Of a DNA stretch of 64,000 bases, positions 15,879 to 25,701 are shown one piece after another. The stretch lies in contig DAOQWL010000019.1 in NCBI GenBank assembly GCA_035342095.1, forward strand, positions 13,766-77,765. The letters are read 5' to 3'. Within the stretch, counting starts at the first letter, position 1, and each line of letters opens with the position of its first letter. Source of the DNA: PLanc-01 sp035342095 (GTDB lineage: Bacteria > Planctomycetota > Phycisphaerae > Sedimentisphaerales > Anaerobacaceae). The translations under genes were made by a program, and so were the position numbers. Under the pieces are notes generated by a model. The model was not told where the DNA came from. It did no database searches and was given only the letters and a program-made list of their open reading frames with translations.

Positions 15879-18800
15879 ATGAGCGGCGTACGACGAGACC
15901 TCAGAATGGGGATCGCGGGGATTGTGTTCGGGCTGTGCATTTCGTCCCCCGGCTGGGCGAAGGTGCGTGCCTGGGAGGGGGCCTTGACGATCCCCACCTA
16001 CGGCTGGTCCGAGGACGTGAACCCGAAGTTCTGGGCCCTGGAGGACCGGATCAAGCTGTCCACGACGGTTAAAGGGGCGATCGTCTACCCGTATCCGATG
16101 CAGGATCATCTCTACCGGGTGAAGGAGGACCGCACGTACAAGGCGCTGTTCCTCGAAAACGAGTATCTGAAGGTGACCTGTCTGCCGGAACTCGGCGGCC
16201 GGCTGCACTCGGTCCTCGACAAGACGCAGGGCCAGGAGACCTTCCATCTGAACAACGTGATCAAGCCGAGCATGATCGCCATGCGAGGCGCCTTCATCAG
16301 CGGCGGCGTCGAGTGGAACGCCGGACCCCAGGTCCACACGGTCACGATCCTCTCGCCGGTGGATGCCCTGGTCGGGACGAACGCGGATGGCTCTGCGTAT
16401 CTGGAAGTCAGCAACCTGGAGAAGACGCTGCGGACCCGCTGGACCGTTCGCGTGACTCTCCATCCCGGCAAAGCGTATCTCGACGAACAGATCCGCATCG
16501 CCAACCCTGTGGATACGATCAATCCCTACTACTTCTGGAACTGCACTGCATTTCCGTGCCGTCAGGGGACGCGGTTCATCTACCCCATGACGCTCGGGAC
16601 GGACCATTACGGCGTCAAGGCCTTTTCCTGGCCCATCCACGAGGGCAAGGACCTGTCCTGGCTGAAGAACTATGAGACATGGGCGTCGATTTTCTCTGTG
16701 GACTGCGTGTTTGATTTCTTCGGCGGCTACGACGTGGACGCGGATCGCGGCGTCGTGCAGGTGGCGAACCACTACGAATTGAGCGGCAAGAAGGCCTGGA
16801 CGTGGGGCCAGTGGGATTTCGGCCTGGTCAGCCAGAAGAACCTGACCGACGACGACGGGCCATACATCGAGATCCAGAGCGGGCCGCTGCCGACGCAGTC
16901 CGACTACGGGATGCTCATACCGAGACAGGAGGTCGCGTGGCGCGAGTGGTGGTATCCCGTACACGGCCTGGGCGACGGCTTCGAGTTCGCCACGAAGGAT
17001 ATCGCAGTCCAGACCGCCCGCGGCGGCGACGAGCTTCAATTGCGGATACTCACCACGGGCAAGTTCCCCCAAGCATCCTGTGTTCTCTCCCACCAGGGCA
17101 GGGAGCTTGTCTCGAAACGGTTGGATCTGTCGCCGAGCGATCCGCAGACAGTGGTGTTGTCGCCCCGTCCGGAAGGGCCGGTCGATGTGATGATCCGGAC
17201 CAAGCGGGGAGTTGTGCTGGCTTCATTCACGACTCCGCTGCCAATTCCGAAGACGAACGCGCCGACTCGTCCCGCTTGGGAGGAGAAGCCCGAGGAACAG
17301 TTGACTATCGAGGAGAAGTTCCTCCAGGCCCGCAAGCTCGACCTGGCGACGAATCGCAAAGGGGCCCGGGCGGCGTATGAGAAGGTCCTGGCCGAGGACC
17401 CCGGTCATGCCCCCGCCCTGCGGTCGCTGGCCATTCTCGATCTGGAGGCCGGTCTGTACGACGATGCGAAGGGGCGGCTCACGAAGGTTCTCCAGCGTGA
17501 TCCCGACGACGGGCTCGCCTGGTACTTTCGCGGTGTCGCCTGCCTGAGGAGCCGTGACGCCGAGGAAGCCCTTCGTTGCGCCCGCAAGGCGGCACTCGGC
17601 TCGGGCTCAAGGGCCTTGGCCTTCGATTTGGCGGGACGGGCACACGCAGCTCTCGGCGAGAAACAGGCTGCGGTGGAGGCCTTCCGGAAGGCGGTGGATC
17701 TGAATCCGGCGGACTGCGTCGCGAGGGACCACTGGCTGCTGGCGATGTACGCCGCCGGAGACAGCATCGCGGCGTTCAAGCACGCTCAGGAGGCCGTCGC
17801 CAAATACCCCACCGATCTGGCACCGCGGGCGATCCTGGCTCTGCGGGGTCCCAAGGAAATGGATGCTTTCGTGGCACAGGTCCGAGGCTTCGTCGGCGAG
17901 GACGACTTCGAGATGCTGGAAACGAGCCTGCGGTTCGCCGAAGCAGGCCTTGCGAAGGAGGCGGTCAGGATCGTCGCTGCGGTCTGCGTGAACGCGGTCC
18001 TGCCGGGCCGGCGCAGCCCGTTGCCGATGTACTATCTGGCCTGGCTCGAGAAAGGCGCCCCGTTGGCAGGGCTTTGGCTGAGGCAGGCGGCTTCGACAAC
18101 CGGGGACTTTGTATTCCCTTCGCGTCCCGAGGAGTTGGAGGTGCTGGGCTATGCCCTCCAGGCCAATCCGAGCGATGCCTGGACGCACCTGCACATCGGG
18201 AATCTCTATGCCCATCTGGGCCGGCCTGTCGAGGCGGTGGGCCACTGGAAGAAGGCGGTCGAGTTGAACTCATCGCTCAGCGTCGCATGGCGCAACCTCG
18301 GCCTCTATGCCTGGGCCGAGGAGAGCGACCTGGAGAAGGCCGCGGGATGCTACCGCAAGGCGATCGAAGCCCGGCCGAAGGACCAGACGCTGTACAGGGA
18401 CCTTGCGGAGATCCTCATCGCACAGGCCAAGCGTCCCGAGGCCATCACGCTGCTGGAGTCGACGCCGCCCGACAAGCTCCGGCGGGCCGACGTGATCATC
18501 CTGTTGGCGCAGGCCTACCTCGACGAGCAATGCTACGATGACACGATCCATCTGCTCGAATCGGCGCCGTATTTCGTCAACTGGGAAGGCCAGACCATCA
18601 CGTGGGATCTCTTCCATCGGGCGCACATGGCACGCGGACGAATCCGGTATGATGGGAAGGACTTCGCCGGCGCGTTGCAGGATTTCGAAGCGGCGCTGAG
18701 CTATCCCGAGAACATCGGCGTAGGCCGTTCGAATCAGCCGCAGGAGGCGGCCGCCCAGTACTGGAGAGGTCGCGCGCTGCAATCCCTCGGGCGACTGGAG

Positions 18801-18905
18801 GACGCCAAGAGAGCCTGGCGCGAAGGTGCTGCCGGCGTCGAGGGTTCCGACGACCAAAACAAGCATCGGGATCTCTGCCGTGAAGCCCTGCAACAAGGGG
18901 GGTGA
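15879..18905 (+). CDS. Exported DUF5107-domain protein with TPR repeats
   Basis: The 1008-residue protein starts with a signal peptide (MGIAGIVFGLCISSPGWA). The first half (LENEYLKVTCLPELGGRLHS, GGVEWNAGPQVHTVT) is the beta-sandwich typical of DUF5107, related in fold to aldose-epimerase and glycoside-hydrolase accessory domains. The second half, from about residue 470, is a run of tetratricopeptide repeats (AYEKVLAEDPGHAPALRSLA, AVEAFRKAVDLNPADCVARD). The domain pair recurs in planctomycete and Bacteroidetes carbohydrate-related loci; a sugar-binding or hydrolytic role is inferred, not shown. AAAGGTG precedes the start. It begins about 165 bases after the terminator. Confidence 0.82.
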   Translation: MSGVRRDLRMGIAGIVFGLCISSPGWAKVRAWEGALTIPTYGWSEDVNPKFWALEDRIKLSTTVKGAIVYPYPMQDHLYRVKEDRTYKALFLENEYLKVTCLPELGGRLHSVLDKTQGQETFHLNNVIKPSMIAMRGAFISGGVEWNAGPQVHTVTILSPVDALVGTNADGSAYLEVSNLEKTLRTRWTVRVTLHPGKAYLDEQIRIANPVDTINPYYFWNCTAFPCRQGTRFIYPMTLGTDHYGVKAFSWPIHEGKDLSWLKNYETWASIFSVDCVFDFFGGYDVDADRGVVQVANHYELSGKKAWTWGQWDFGLVSQKNLTDDDGPYIEIQSGPLPTQSDYGMLIPRQEVAWREWWYPVHGLGDGFEFATKDIAVQTARGGDELQLRILTTGKFPQASCVLSHQGRELVSKRLDLSPSDPQTVVLSPRPEGPVDVMIRTKRGVVLASFTTPLPIPKTNAPTRPAWEEKPEEQLTIEEKFLQARKLDLATNRKGARAAYEKVLAEDPGHAPALRSLAILDLEAGLYDDAKGRLTKVLQRDPDDGLAWYFRGVACLRSRDAEEALRCARKAALGSGSRALAFDLAGRAHAALGEKQAAVEAFRKAVDLNPADCVARDHWLLAMYAAGDSIAAFKHAQEAVAKYPTDLAPRAILALRGPKEMDAFVAQVRGFVGEDDFEMLETSLRFAEAGLAKEAVRIVAAVCVNAVLPGRRSPLPMYYLAWLEKGAPLAGLWLRQAASTTGDFVFPSRPEELEVLGYALQANPSDAWTHLHIGNLYAHLGRPVEAVGHWKKAVELNSSLSVAWRNLGLYAWAEESDLEKAAGCYRKAIEARPKDQTLYRDLAEILIAQAKRPEAITLLESTPPDKLRRADVIILLAQAYLDEQCYDDTIHLLESAPYFVNWEGQTITWDLFHRAHMARGRIRYDGKDFAGALQDFEAALSYPENIGVGRSNQPQEAAAQYWRGRALQSLGRLEDAKRAWREGAAGVEGSDDQNKHRDLCREALQQGG

Positions 18906-18933
18906 TTCAGGGTCCCTGTGGGGGCGCGCCGCC

Positions 18934-18962
18934 TTGCCATTGCAGGGGCGGGGTGATATAAT
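18934..18962 (+). promoter_or_regulatory. Sigma-70-type promoter for the second prepilin-like gene
   Basis: TTGCCA (18934-18939), 17-base spacer, TATAAT (18957-18962). Transcription would start near 18969, about 64 bases before ATG 19033. The element is closely similar to the promoter at 4872-4900. Confidence 0.65.
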
Positions 18963-19032
18963 CCAAACATATATGGCTGCGGGGGCGAATCGCGAGTGGG
19001 TCGGTGGAACCGCGTTTCAGGAGTGGTTTGCC

Positions 19033-19821
19033 ATGCGAATCCGAAGGGCGTTCACGCTGATTGAACTGCTGGTTGTCATCGCGGTGATCGCGGTGCTGAT
19101 GGCTATTCTCATGCCTGCCCTGATGCGAGCGAAGGAGACAGCGAAGCGGATCGTCTGCAGCAGTCATGTGCGGAGCATGGGGATGGCCAACGCGCTCTAC
19201 GCGGACGACAACAACGGCTGGTACGTCCCCATCATGGACCGCACACAAGGCAAGGACTGGTACTGGCCGGCCAACCAGCTCTTTCGCAAGCTGCTGGGCT
19301 ACAAGGACAAGCAGGGACCCGCCGACAGCACCTGGGATGCGCCAAAAGAGTACCAGTGTCCGAGCGATCTGGTGTGTAGTCAGGAGCGGGAGGACTCGCA
19401 GTATACATCCTGGATCAGTTACGGCTGCAATGTGACGGACTGGTACTACGGCACGGACTGGTTCGGGGTCAAGTACGCAGGGCACAATACGACGTCGGTC
19501 GCTGCACCGGCTGCGGAGCTGGTCTTCACCGAGAGCAACGACTGGTGGCTCCACTGGAAGGGGGCGAACTACACGATTGGGTGGGATGCCCTCGGTCAGG
19601 ACACGATCATGCCATATAAGAACGTCGGTTGCGACGGCCCAGTCCTGTACCGTCACAGCGAGGGGGTCAACCTCGCGTTCTATGACGGGCACGTCGAGTA
19701 TATGAAGAAGGACAAGGTCTGGTCGCAGGTCGTCTGGAATGCACGCACGCCGGGCATGTGGTCCGTCTTCCAGTACTACCCTCCGACCGATGCGGAGAAG
19801 TCGCGATTGCCTAAGCCGTAG
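19033..19821 (+). CDS. Prepilin-like protein with N-terminal methylation motif and H-X9-DG C-terminus
   Basis: ATG 19033, with AGGAGTG seven bases upstream, places the type III signal at the N-terminus (RIRRAFTLIELLVVIAVIAV). The 262-residue product then runs through a Trp/Tyr-rich pseudopilin-like domain and ends with H-X9-DG (HSEGVNLAFYDGHVEY). It is a paralogue of the protein at 3627-4406, with little similarity outside the two signatures, and likewise has no assembly genes nearby. It is probably processed by a prepilin peptidase and membrane-held. Upstream in-frame starts lie inside or before the promoter and are rejected. Confidence 0.9.
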   Translation: MRIRRAFTLIELLVVIAVIAVLMAILMPALMRAKETAKRIVCSSHVRSMGMANALYADDNNGWYVPIMDRTQGKDWYWPANQLFRKLLGYKDKQGPADSTWDAPKEYQCPSDLVCSQEREDSQYTSWISYGCNVTDWYYGTDWFGVKYAGHNTTSVAAPAAELVFTESNDWWLHWKGANYTIGWDALGQDTIMPYKNVGCDGPVLYRHSEGVNLAFYDGHVEYMKKDKVWSQVVWNARTPGMWSVFQYYPPTDAEKSRLPKP

Positions 19822-19842
19822 GAAGGACGGCGGTGGCGGTCG

Positions 19843-21384
19843 TTACGGCCGAGAACGACCCTGCTCGCGGATCTTCTGAAGGCGGTCGGCCATTTCCCTC
19901 ACCTTCTCAGGGTATCGATCCGCGAGATTCGTCTTCTCGCCGATATCCGCCTTGAGGTCGTATAGCTGTGGTTGGGGATCGTTGCCGAGTTCCGTATTCG
20001 TGCTCCTACTGAACCGTGCCCCCTTGCTGGCCTCGATGTACTTCCAGTCGCCCTGGATCAGACTGAGGGTGCCTGCGTGCTCGACGAGATGGTCCCGTGC
20101 GATCCGCGAATGGCCGAGCAGGGCGGCTGAGACATCGAGACTGTCCGGCGCATCGTTGCTGCCCAGCGTCTGTCCCGTCATAGCTGCGAAGGATGCCGGC
20201 AGGTCGATCTGGCAGAGCAGCGCGTCCGACGTGCCCGGCGTGATCCTGCCAGGCTGGCGAACGATGAACGGGACTCGCGTGCCGGCGTCGAAGGCGCTGT
20301 ACTTGCCACCGCGAAGCCAGCCGGAGGGTTTGTGCCCGTCGAGCAGCTCCACCGCCTGATCCCGGTAGCCGTCGTCCACGACGGGACCGTTATCGCTCGT
20401 GAAGATGACCATCGTGTCTTGCGCGAGGCCCAGCCTGTCGAGGACGCCCAGGATCTCGCCCACGCACCAGTCGAGCTGGACGATCACGTCGCCTCGCGGA
20501 CCCAGGCCGCTGACGCCTGCGAAGCGGGGATGCGGCACGCGCGGAACGTGAATGTCGTGCGTGGAGAAGTACAGGAAGAAGGGCTCTGTCTTGTTTCGCT
20601 CGATGAACTGGACGGCCTTGGCGGTGATCGTGTCGGCCATGTCCTCATCGACCCAGCGGGCGGTCTTGCCCCCGGTCATGTACCCGATCCGACTGATGCC
20701 ATTGACGATGGTCTGGTCGTGGCCGTGGCTGGGGTGCATCTTCAGCAGTTCCGGGTGCTCCCGCCCGGTGGGTTCGTCGCCGACAGGTTCCCTGTAGCTC
20801 ACATGGATCGGATCGCTTGGGTCCAGGCCCACGACCCGCCGATCCTCCACATAGACGCACGGCACGCGGTCGCCTGTAGCCGGGATGAGGAAGCAGTGGT
20901 CGAATCCGATGTCGAGGGGACCGGGTTTGATGTCTCCGTTCCAGTCGAGGTCGCCGGCGCCGAGGCCGAGGTGCCACTTGCCGATGGCGGCGGTTCTGTA
21001 GCCCGCCCGCTGCATGAGCGTGGGTAGCGTCGTCCGACCGGGCTCGACGATGAGTCTCGCGTCGCCGGGAAGAACGCCGGTGCCCTTGCGGCGCCAGGCG
21101 TACTCCCCCGTGAGCAGAGCGTATCGCGAAGGCGTACACGTCGCGGACGCGGAGTGGGCGTTGGTGAAGCGGACCCCTTCCTTGGCGAGTCGGTCGATGT
21201 TTGGCGTGGCGACGCGGGTCGCGCCATAGCAGCCCACATCGCCGTAGCCGAGGTCGTCGGCGTAGATCAGAACCACATTCGTCCGGCGTGTCCGGGCACC
21301 CCATGCTGGGAGGGGGATCGCGGTTGCCAGGGCCATCAGCCCTGCGGACCGCAGGAACGTTCGACGCGATTGCAGCCGTGCCAT
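19843..21384 (-). CDS. Arylsulfatase-type sulfatase, Tat-exported
   Basis: The chosen start (ATG 21382-21384) has AGGAG nine bases upstream and begins the twin-arginine signal (LQSRRTFLRSAGLMALATAI); longer starts exist. The 513-residue enzyme shows the metal site VVLIYADDLGYGDVGCYG, the formylglycine motif CTPSR (Cys83), GKWHLG and VIFTSDNGPV, all in the order usual for type I sulfatases of the arylsulfatase A/GALNS type. FFLYFSTHDIHVPRVPHPRF fits exo-acting enzymes. It should desulfate glycans in the periplasm after maturation by a formylglycine-generating or anaerobic maturase enzyme not present here. It converges on the prepilin gene. Confidence 0.9.
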   Translation of the reverse strand: MARLQSRRTFLRSAGLMALATAIPLPAWGARTRRTNVVLIYADDLGYGDVGCYGATRVATPNIDRLAKEGVRFTNAHSASATCTPSRYALLTGEYAWRRKGTGVLPGDARLIVEPGRTTLPTLMQRAGYRTAAIGKWHLGLGAGDLDWNGDIKPGPLDIGFDHCFLIPATGDRVPCVYVEDRRVVGLDPSDPIHVSYREPVGDEPTGREHPELLKMHPSHGHDQTIVNGISRIGYMTGGKTARWVDEDMADTITAKAVQFIERNKTEPFFLYFSTHDIHVPRVPHPRFAGVSGLGPRGDVIVQLDWCVGEILGVLDRLGLAQDTMVIFTSDNGPVVDDGYRDQAVELLDGHKPSGWLRGGKYSAFDAGTRVPFIVRQPGRITPGTSDALLCQIDLPASFAAMTGQTLGSNDAPDSLDVSAALLGHSRIARDHLVEHAGTLSLIQGDWKYIEASKGARFSRSTNTELGNDPQPQLYDLKADIGEKTNLADRYPEKVREMADRLQKIREQGRSRP

Positions 21385-21529
21385 TTCAGGGTCTCCTGTC
21401 ATTGCGGTTTGCGTTGCCGGCTGTTCCGACACAGGACGCGCGGAACCACCGTTTCCCATGCTACGCGGCGGATGCCGGTCGTTCAAGGGGGCCGGCGCGT
21501 CTTGGACGAATCGTCGCCGTTTTTTCCCC

Positions 21530-21558
21530 TTGCGGCCATGCCGGGGGTGGCTTACTAT
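21530..21558 (+). promoter_or_regulatory. Possible promoter for the PAC2-family gene
   Basis: TTGCGG (21530-21535), 17-base spacer, TACTAT (21553-21558). A start near 21565 leaves a ~47-base leader before ATG 21612. Confidence 0.35.
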
Positions 21559-21611
21559 CTCGATAAGCGGTTGTGTTGGGTGACTGTGACTTCGCTTGGA
21601 AGGAATGCCTC

Positions 21612-22478
21612 ATGACGGTGGACCGATTGCGGATTCTGGGAGAGGCGAATCTGCGGACCCCCCGGCTCTTGATGGGCTTCTCGGGGTGGATGGATGGTGG
21701 CGACGTCTCGACCGGGACCGTCAGAGTGCTGGTGGACAAGCTCTATGCCCGTCGGATTGCGGAAATCGACCACACGGGGTTCTACCTCTACAGTTTCCCG
21801 GGGGCGATGGAGGTGACCAGCCTGTTTCGCCCGCACTGTCAGATTCGCGAGGGCGTCATTCGCAGACTCGTGTTCCCGGAGAATGCCTTCTTCGTGTCGG
21901 AGGAGCAGGACCTGATCCTGTTCTCCGGCAAGGAGCCGAACATGCGGTGGGTCGAGTATGGCGACTGCGTCTTTCGCCTGTGCAAGCACTTCGGCGTGCA
22001 GTCGATCAGCTTCGTCGGCAGCGTGGCGGGCCTGGTGCCGCATACGCGGGACCCGCAGTTCTTCTGCTCCGTGTCGGATGAGCGGGCCAAACCGCGGATC
22101 GAGAACTATGGCATCAAGTTGAATGACTATGAGGGCCCGGCCAGTATCGTGACCTACCTCACCTCGCGGGCCAAGGAAGAGGGGATCGAGATGGTGGCTC
22201 TCGTGGCGACTGTTCCCGCTTACGTGCAGGGCGCCAATCCCAAGTGTGTAGCGGTCGTGACCAAGAGGGTTGCCGGCATCCTCGGGATACGCCTGGACAT
22301 GGACGACTTGCAGGCGAGCGCCGACGAGTTCGAGCGTCGTCTCACCGAGGTGGTGCAGGAGCAGCCGGAACTGGCGGAGAGCGTCACGAAGCTCGAACAA
22401 GACTACGACAACGAGGTCTTCAGCGAGATGGGAGACCTCAAGAACTGGCTTCATGAGAAGGGCATTCGGCTCGATTGA
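21612..22478 (+). CDS. PAC2-family protein
   Basis: ATG 21612 follows GGAAGGAA. The 288-residue product matches the PAC2 (proteasome assembly chaperone 2-like, COG2047-type) family seen in archaea and many bacteria: LLMGFSGWMDGGDVSTGTV at the start, a central FVGSVAGLVPHTRDP and a Glu-rich C-terminal helix. In eukaryotes relatives help assemble the proteasome; in bacteria the role is unknown. No proteasome genes are visible in the window. It is followed 25 bases later by the fucosidase gene, which has its own ribosome site. Confidence 0.85.
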   Translation: MTVDRLRILGEANLRTPRLLMGFSGWMDGGDVSTGTVRVLVDKLYARRIAEIDHTGFYLYSFPGAMEVTSLFRPHCQIREGVIRRLVFPENAFFVSEEQDLILFSGKEPNMRWVEYGDCVFRLCKHFGVQSISFVGSVAGLVPHTRDPQFFCSVSDERAKPRIENYGIKLNDYEGPASIVTYLTSRAKEEGIEMVALVATVPAYVQGANPKCVAVVTKRVAGILGIRLDMDDLQASADEFERRLTEVVQEQPELAESVTKLEQDYDNEVFSEMGDLKNWLHEKGIRLD

Positions 22479-22503
22479 ACCGTCAATTCGTGGAGGTTTT
22501 GAT

Positions 22504-24267
22504 ATGGCACGTTGTGACTGGAATAAGGCTGGGCGGATCGTTGTGCTCGCGAGCACGCTGCTCGCGGGTCTTTGCGGGACCGTGTGGTCGCAGGAGATCA
22601 TCGGCCGGCCGGGCGAGGCGCCCGAGCAGCGGGATGCCCGCATGAAGTGGTGGCGCGATGCCCGCTTCGGCATGTTCGTTCATTGGGGGGTGTATTCGGT
22701 TCCCGCCGGCACCTACAAGGACAAGCAGATTGGTGGCATCGGCGAGTGGATCATGCACAACGCCAAGATCCCGGTCGTGGAATACAAGGCGTATGCCAAG
22801 CAGTTCAACCCGGTGCGCTACGACCCGGATGCCTGGGTCCGCCTGGCCAAAGAGGCGGGCATGAAGTACATCGTCATCACGTCTAAGCACCATGACGGCT
22901 TCGCTCTGTTCGACTCCAAGGTGACGGACTGGGACGTGGTGGACGCCACGCCGTACGGCAAGGACCTGCTCAAGCCCCTCGCGGATGCCTGCGCCAAGCA
23001 TGGCATCGTCCTGGGTTTCTACTACTCGCAGGCCCAGGACTGGAATCATCCCGGCGGTGCCGCCGCAGGCGGGCACTGGGACCGAGCCCAGGACGGGAGC
23101 ATGGACGAGTACATCCGCAAGATCGCGGCCCCCCAGGTGCAAGAGATCCTCTCGAACTACGGCAAGCTGGGCGTCCTGTGGTGGGATACCCCGGTCGATA
23201 TGACCAAAGGGCGTGCCGACATGCTGCTGCCTCTGGTGAAGATCCAGCCGGACATTATCACGAACAACCGTCTCGGCGGCGGCTACGGCGGCGATCTGAG
23301 CACGCCCGAGCAGCACATCCCGGCCACCGGCACCCCGGGCCGCGACTGGGAGACCTGCATGACCATGAACGACACGTGGGGCTTCAAGAGCTACGACCAC
23401 AATTGGAAGTCCACCCAGACCTTGCTCCGCAACCTGGTGGACATCGCCAGCAAGGGGGGCAACTACCTGCTGAACGTGGGTCCGACATCGCTGGGCGAGA
23501 TCCCCGAGCCCAGCATCGAGCGCCTCAAGGAGGTCGGCAAGTGGATGAAGGTCAACGGCGAGTCGATCTACGCGACCACCGCCAGCCCGTTCTCCCGTCT
23601 GACGTGGGGACGCTGCACCAAGAAGCTGAACGCCTCCGGCGCGACGCTCTATCTGCACGTCTTCAACTGGCCCGAGGAGGGCAAGCTCCTTGTTCCAGGT
23701 CTTCGCAACGAGGTCCGCAGCGCCTGGCTGCTGGCTACGGACAAGACGCTCATGGCGACTGCCGGCGAGGCCGGCGTGACGATCGACGTGCCTGCCGCGG
23801 CGCTGGACCCGATCGACACGGTGATTGTCGTGGAGGTCAAAGGCGAGCTGGACATCGAGAAGGTCCTGCCCGGCCAGGCCGCGGACGGGATATTCACCCT
23901 CCTGGCCGAGGCCGCCGACATTCGCGGGAGTCAGGCCCAGGTCGAATCCATCGAAGGCGAGTCGAATATCGGTTGGTGGACCAACCCTCGCGATTCGGTC
24001 GCGTGGGGATTCAAGGTGGACAAAGGCGGACGGTTCAACGTCACCGCGGTCATCGCGACACCCTCCGCGAGCAAGTTCGACGTTGTCGCCGGAGATCAGA
24101 AGCTCTCCGCCCAGGTCGCCAGCACCGGCAGCTACCAGACCTTCAAGACGTTCGAGCTTGGGACCATCGAGCTCAAATCGGGTCCGTGCGAGCTGAGCGT
24201 CAAGCCGCTGCGCGACGGCTGGCAGGCGATCAACCTTCGTTCGGTTGTCTTGAAGCCTGCGAAGTGA
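22504..24267 (+). CDS. Alpha-L-fucosidase, GH29 family, exported
   Basis: ATG 22504 lies nine bases behind TGGAGG and gives 587 residues with a signal peptide (RIVVLASTLLAGLCGTVWSQ). The GH29 barrel starts at residue ~45 with MKWWRDARFGMFVHWGVYSV and contains YIVITSKHHDGFALFDSK; LGVLWWDTP places the likely nucleophile at Asp228, close to its position in characterised enzymes. GGNYLLNVGPTSLGEIPEPS is a further family signature. The last ~120 residues form a beta-sandwich extension. The enzyme would release alpha-L-fucose in the periplasm or outside. It is followed by a ceramidase-like gene after 33 bases. Confidence 0.92.
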   Translation: MARCDWNKAGRIVVLASTLLAGLCGTVWSQEIIGRPGEAPEQRDARMKWWRDARFGMFVHWGVYSVPAGTYKDKQIGGIGEWIMHNAKIPVVEYKAYAKQFNPVRYDPDAWVRLAKEAGMKYIVITSKHHDGFALFDSKVTDWDVVDATPYGKDLLKPLADACAKHGIVLGFYYSQAQDWNHPGGAAAGGHWDRAQDGSMDEYIRKIAAPQVQEILSNYGKLGVLWWDTPVDMTKGRADMLLPLVKIQPDIITNNRLGGGYGGDLSTPEQHIPATGTPGRDWETCMTMNDTWGFKSYDHNWKSTQTLLRNLVDIASKGGNYLLNVGPTSLGEIPEPSIERLKEVGKWMKVNGESIYATTASPFSRLTWGRCTKKLNASGATLYLHVFNWPEEGKLLVPGLRNEVRSAWLLATDKTLMATAGEAGVTIDVPAAALDPIDTVIVVEVKGELDIEKVLPGQAADGIFTLLAEAADIRGSQAQVESIEGESNIGWWTNPRDSVAWGFKVDKGGRFNVTAVIATPSASKFDVVAGDQKLSAQVASTGSYQTFKTFELGTIELKSGPCELSVKPLRDGWQAINLRSVVLKPAK

Positions 24268-24300
24268 CCAGGATGACTGCTGCTGTTGGAGGTGAATGGC

Positions 24301-25701
24301 ATGAACGGTCTCTCATTGCACGTGCGGCGGCTGGGAATCACCGCCGTCGGCGTGGTTCTTGTGGCATCTCTCGCTTTTGTCGCAGTCGCAGGGAGGGCGT
24401 CCGGCGTCTGGAAGGCGGGCGTCGCGAGGGCGGTCATCACGCCGGAACAGAACATGTGGATGGCGGGGTACGCCGCCCGCAACAAGCCCTCCGAAGGGAA
24501 GGTCCACGATCTGTACGCCAAAGCGTTGGCCCTGGAAGATGCCGAAGGGACCCGCCTGGTGCTTGTGACGATGGACCTGATCGGTATTCCCCGCGAGTTT
24601 CGAGATCGCATGGTCAAGGAGGTCGGCGAGCGATACAAGCTGGCCCCCTCCAGCCTGCTGCTCAATGTCTCTCACACGCACTCCGGGCCGGAACTCCGCG
24701 ACTGGCGAGGCACGCAGGCCTGGGACTTGCCGCCCGAGCAGATCGAGTTGGGCAAGCAATACTCGGATGTCCTTTTCGGCAAGCTCGTGGATCTCGTGGG
24801 CGCCTCGTTGGCCGATCTTGCGCCGGCCCAGTTGTCGTATACCCACGGTCGAGCGAGCGTCGCGATGAATCGCCGGGCGCGGACGGACAGCGGCTACGTG
24901 ATCTCGCCGAACGCGGATGGCCCGGTCGATCACGATGTCCCTGTCCTGCTCGTGAGCGGGGCGGACGGAAAGTCGCGAGCCATCGTCTTCGGCTACGCGT
25001 GCCACAACACGACGCTGAGCGACTACGAGTTCTGCGGCGACTACGCCGGATTCGCCCAGCAGTACGTGGAAGAGTCGCACCCAGGGACCGTCGCGATGTT
25101 CGTCGAGGGGTGCGGCGGGGACCAGAATCCCACGCCTCGTCGGACGATGGACCTGGCGCGCCAGCACGGGCGAACGCTCGCGGTCGCTGTGGAAGCGGCC
25201 CTGGCGGCGAGATCCCGCCTGGTGCGCGGGCCGATGCGGCTGGCCGTGAGCGAAGCGACGCTCGAACTGGAGCCTCCCGCGAGCGTGGAGGAACTCAAAC
25301 AGCAGACCCAATCGAAGGACAAGTACCAGAAACGCTATGCGGAGGAGATGCTCCGCGAGATCGAAGGTCCAGGCCGGCGATCCAATACGTACCCCTATCT
25401 CGTCCAGGTCGTCCAGTTCGGCAAGGACCTGACGCTGATCGCCCTGGCGGGCGAGGTCCTGGTGGATTACTCGCTTCGTCTGAAGAAAGAACTGCCGGAC
25501 TCGCCGGTCTGGGTGGCCGGGTACAGCAACGACGTCTTCGGCTACGTCCCCTCCGCCCGGGTCTTGCAGGAGGGGGGCTACGAGGCTCGAGGCGCCGTCC
25601 TCTACTACGGCACGACGATGACGCCCTTCGCGCCGTCGGTCGAGGAATCCATCGTGAGCAAGGTACACGAACTGGTGAGCCAGGTGAGAACTGAAAAGTA
25701 G
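24301..25701 (+). CDS. Neutral/alkaline non-lysosomal ceramidase-like protein, exported
   Basis: ATG 24301 with GGAGGTG six bases upstream gives 466 residues; the N-terminus has a hydrophobic signal/anchor (ITAVGVVLVASLAFVAVAG). WKAGVARAVITPEQNMWMAGY, LLNVSHTHSGPELRDW and VFGYACHNTTLSDYEFCGDY match the neutral ceramidase N-terminal domain family; the HTHSG and CHNTT stretches include metal-ligand His residues. Family members in planctomycetes are numerous, and their substrates (ceramide, other amides or glycans) are mostly untested, so the name is a family label. It sits between a fucosidase and a propeller protein, suggesting a glycan-related role. Confidence 0.82.
   Translation: MNGLSLHVRRLGITAVGVVLVASLAFVAVAGRASGVWKAGVARAVITPEQNMWMAGYAARNKPSEGKVHDLYAKALALEDAEGTRLVLVTMDLIGIPREFRDRMVKEVGERYKLAPSSLLLNVSHTHSGPELRDWRGTQAWDLPPEQIELGKQYSDVLFGKLVDLVGASLADLAPAQLSYTHGRASVAMNRRARTDSGYVISPNADGPVDHDVPVLLVSGADGKSRAIVFGYACHNTTLSDYEFCGDYAGFAQQYVEESHPGTVAMFVEGCGGDQNPTPRRTMDLARQHGRTLAVAVEAALAARSRLVRGPMRLAVSEATLELEPPASVEELKQQTQSKDKYQKRYAEEMLREIEGPGRRSNTYPYLVQVVQFGKDLTLIALAGEVLVDYSLRLKKELPDSPVWVAGYSNDVFGYVPSARVLQEGGYEARGAVLYYGTTMTPFAPSVEESIVSKVHELVSQVRTEK

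Noticed and set aside
19838..19860. GGTCGTT / AACGACC hairpin as terminator between the prepilin and sulfatase genes
   Set aside because: The stem is short, has no T-run and overlaps the last codons of the sulfatase gene, so it was not listed as a terminator.
23178..25694. 838-codon plus-strand frame overlapping the fucosidase and ceramidase-like genes
   Set aside because: Runs through two recognised genes in another frame; Arg/Gly-rich, no domain.
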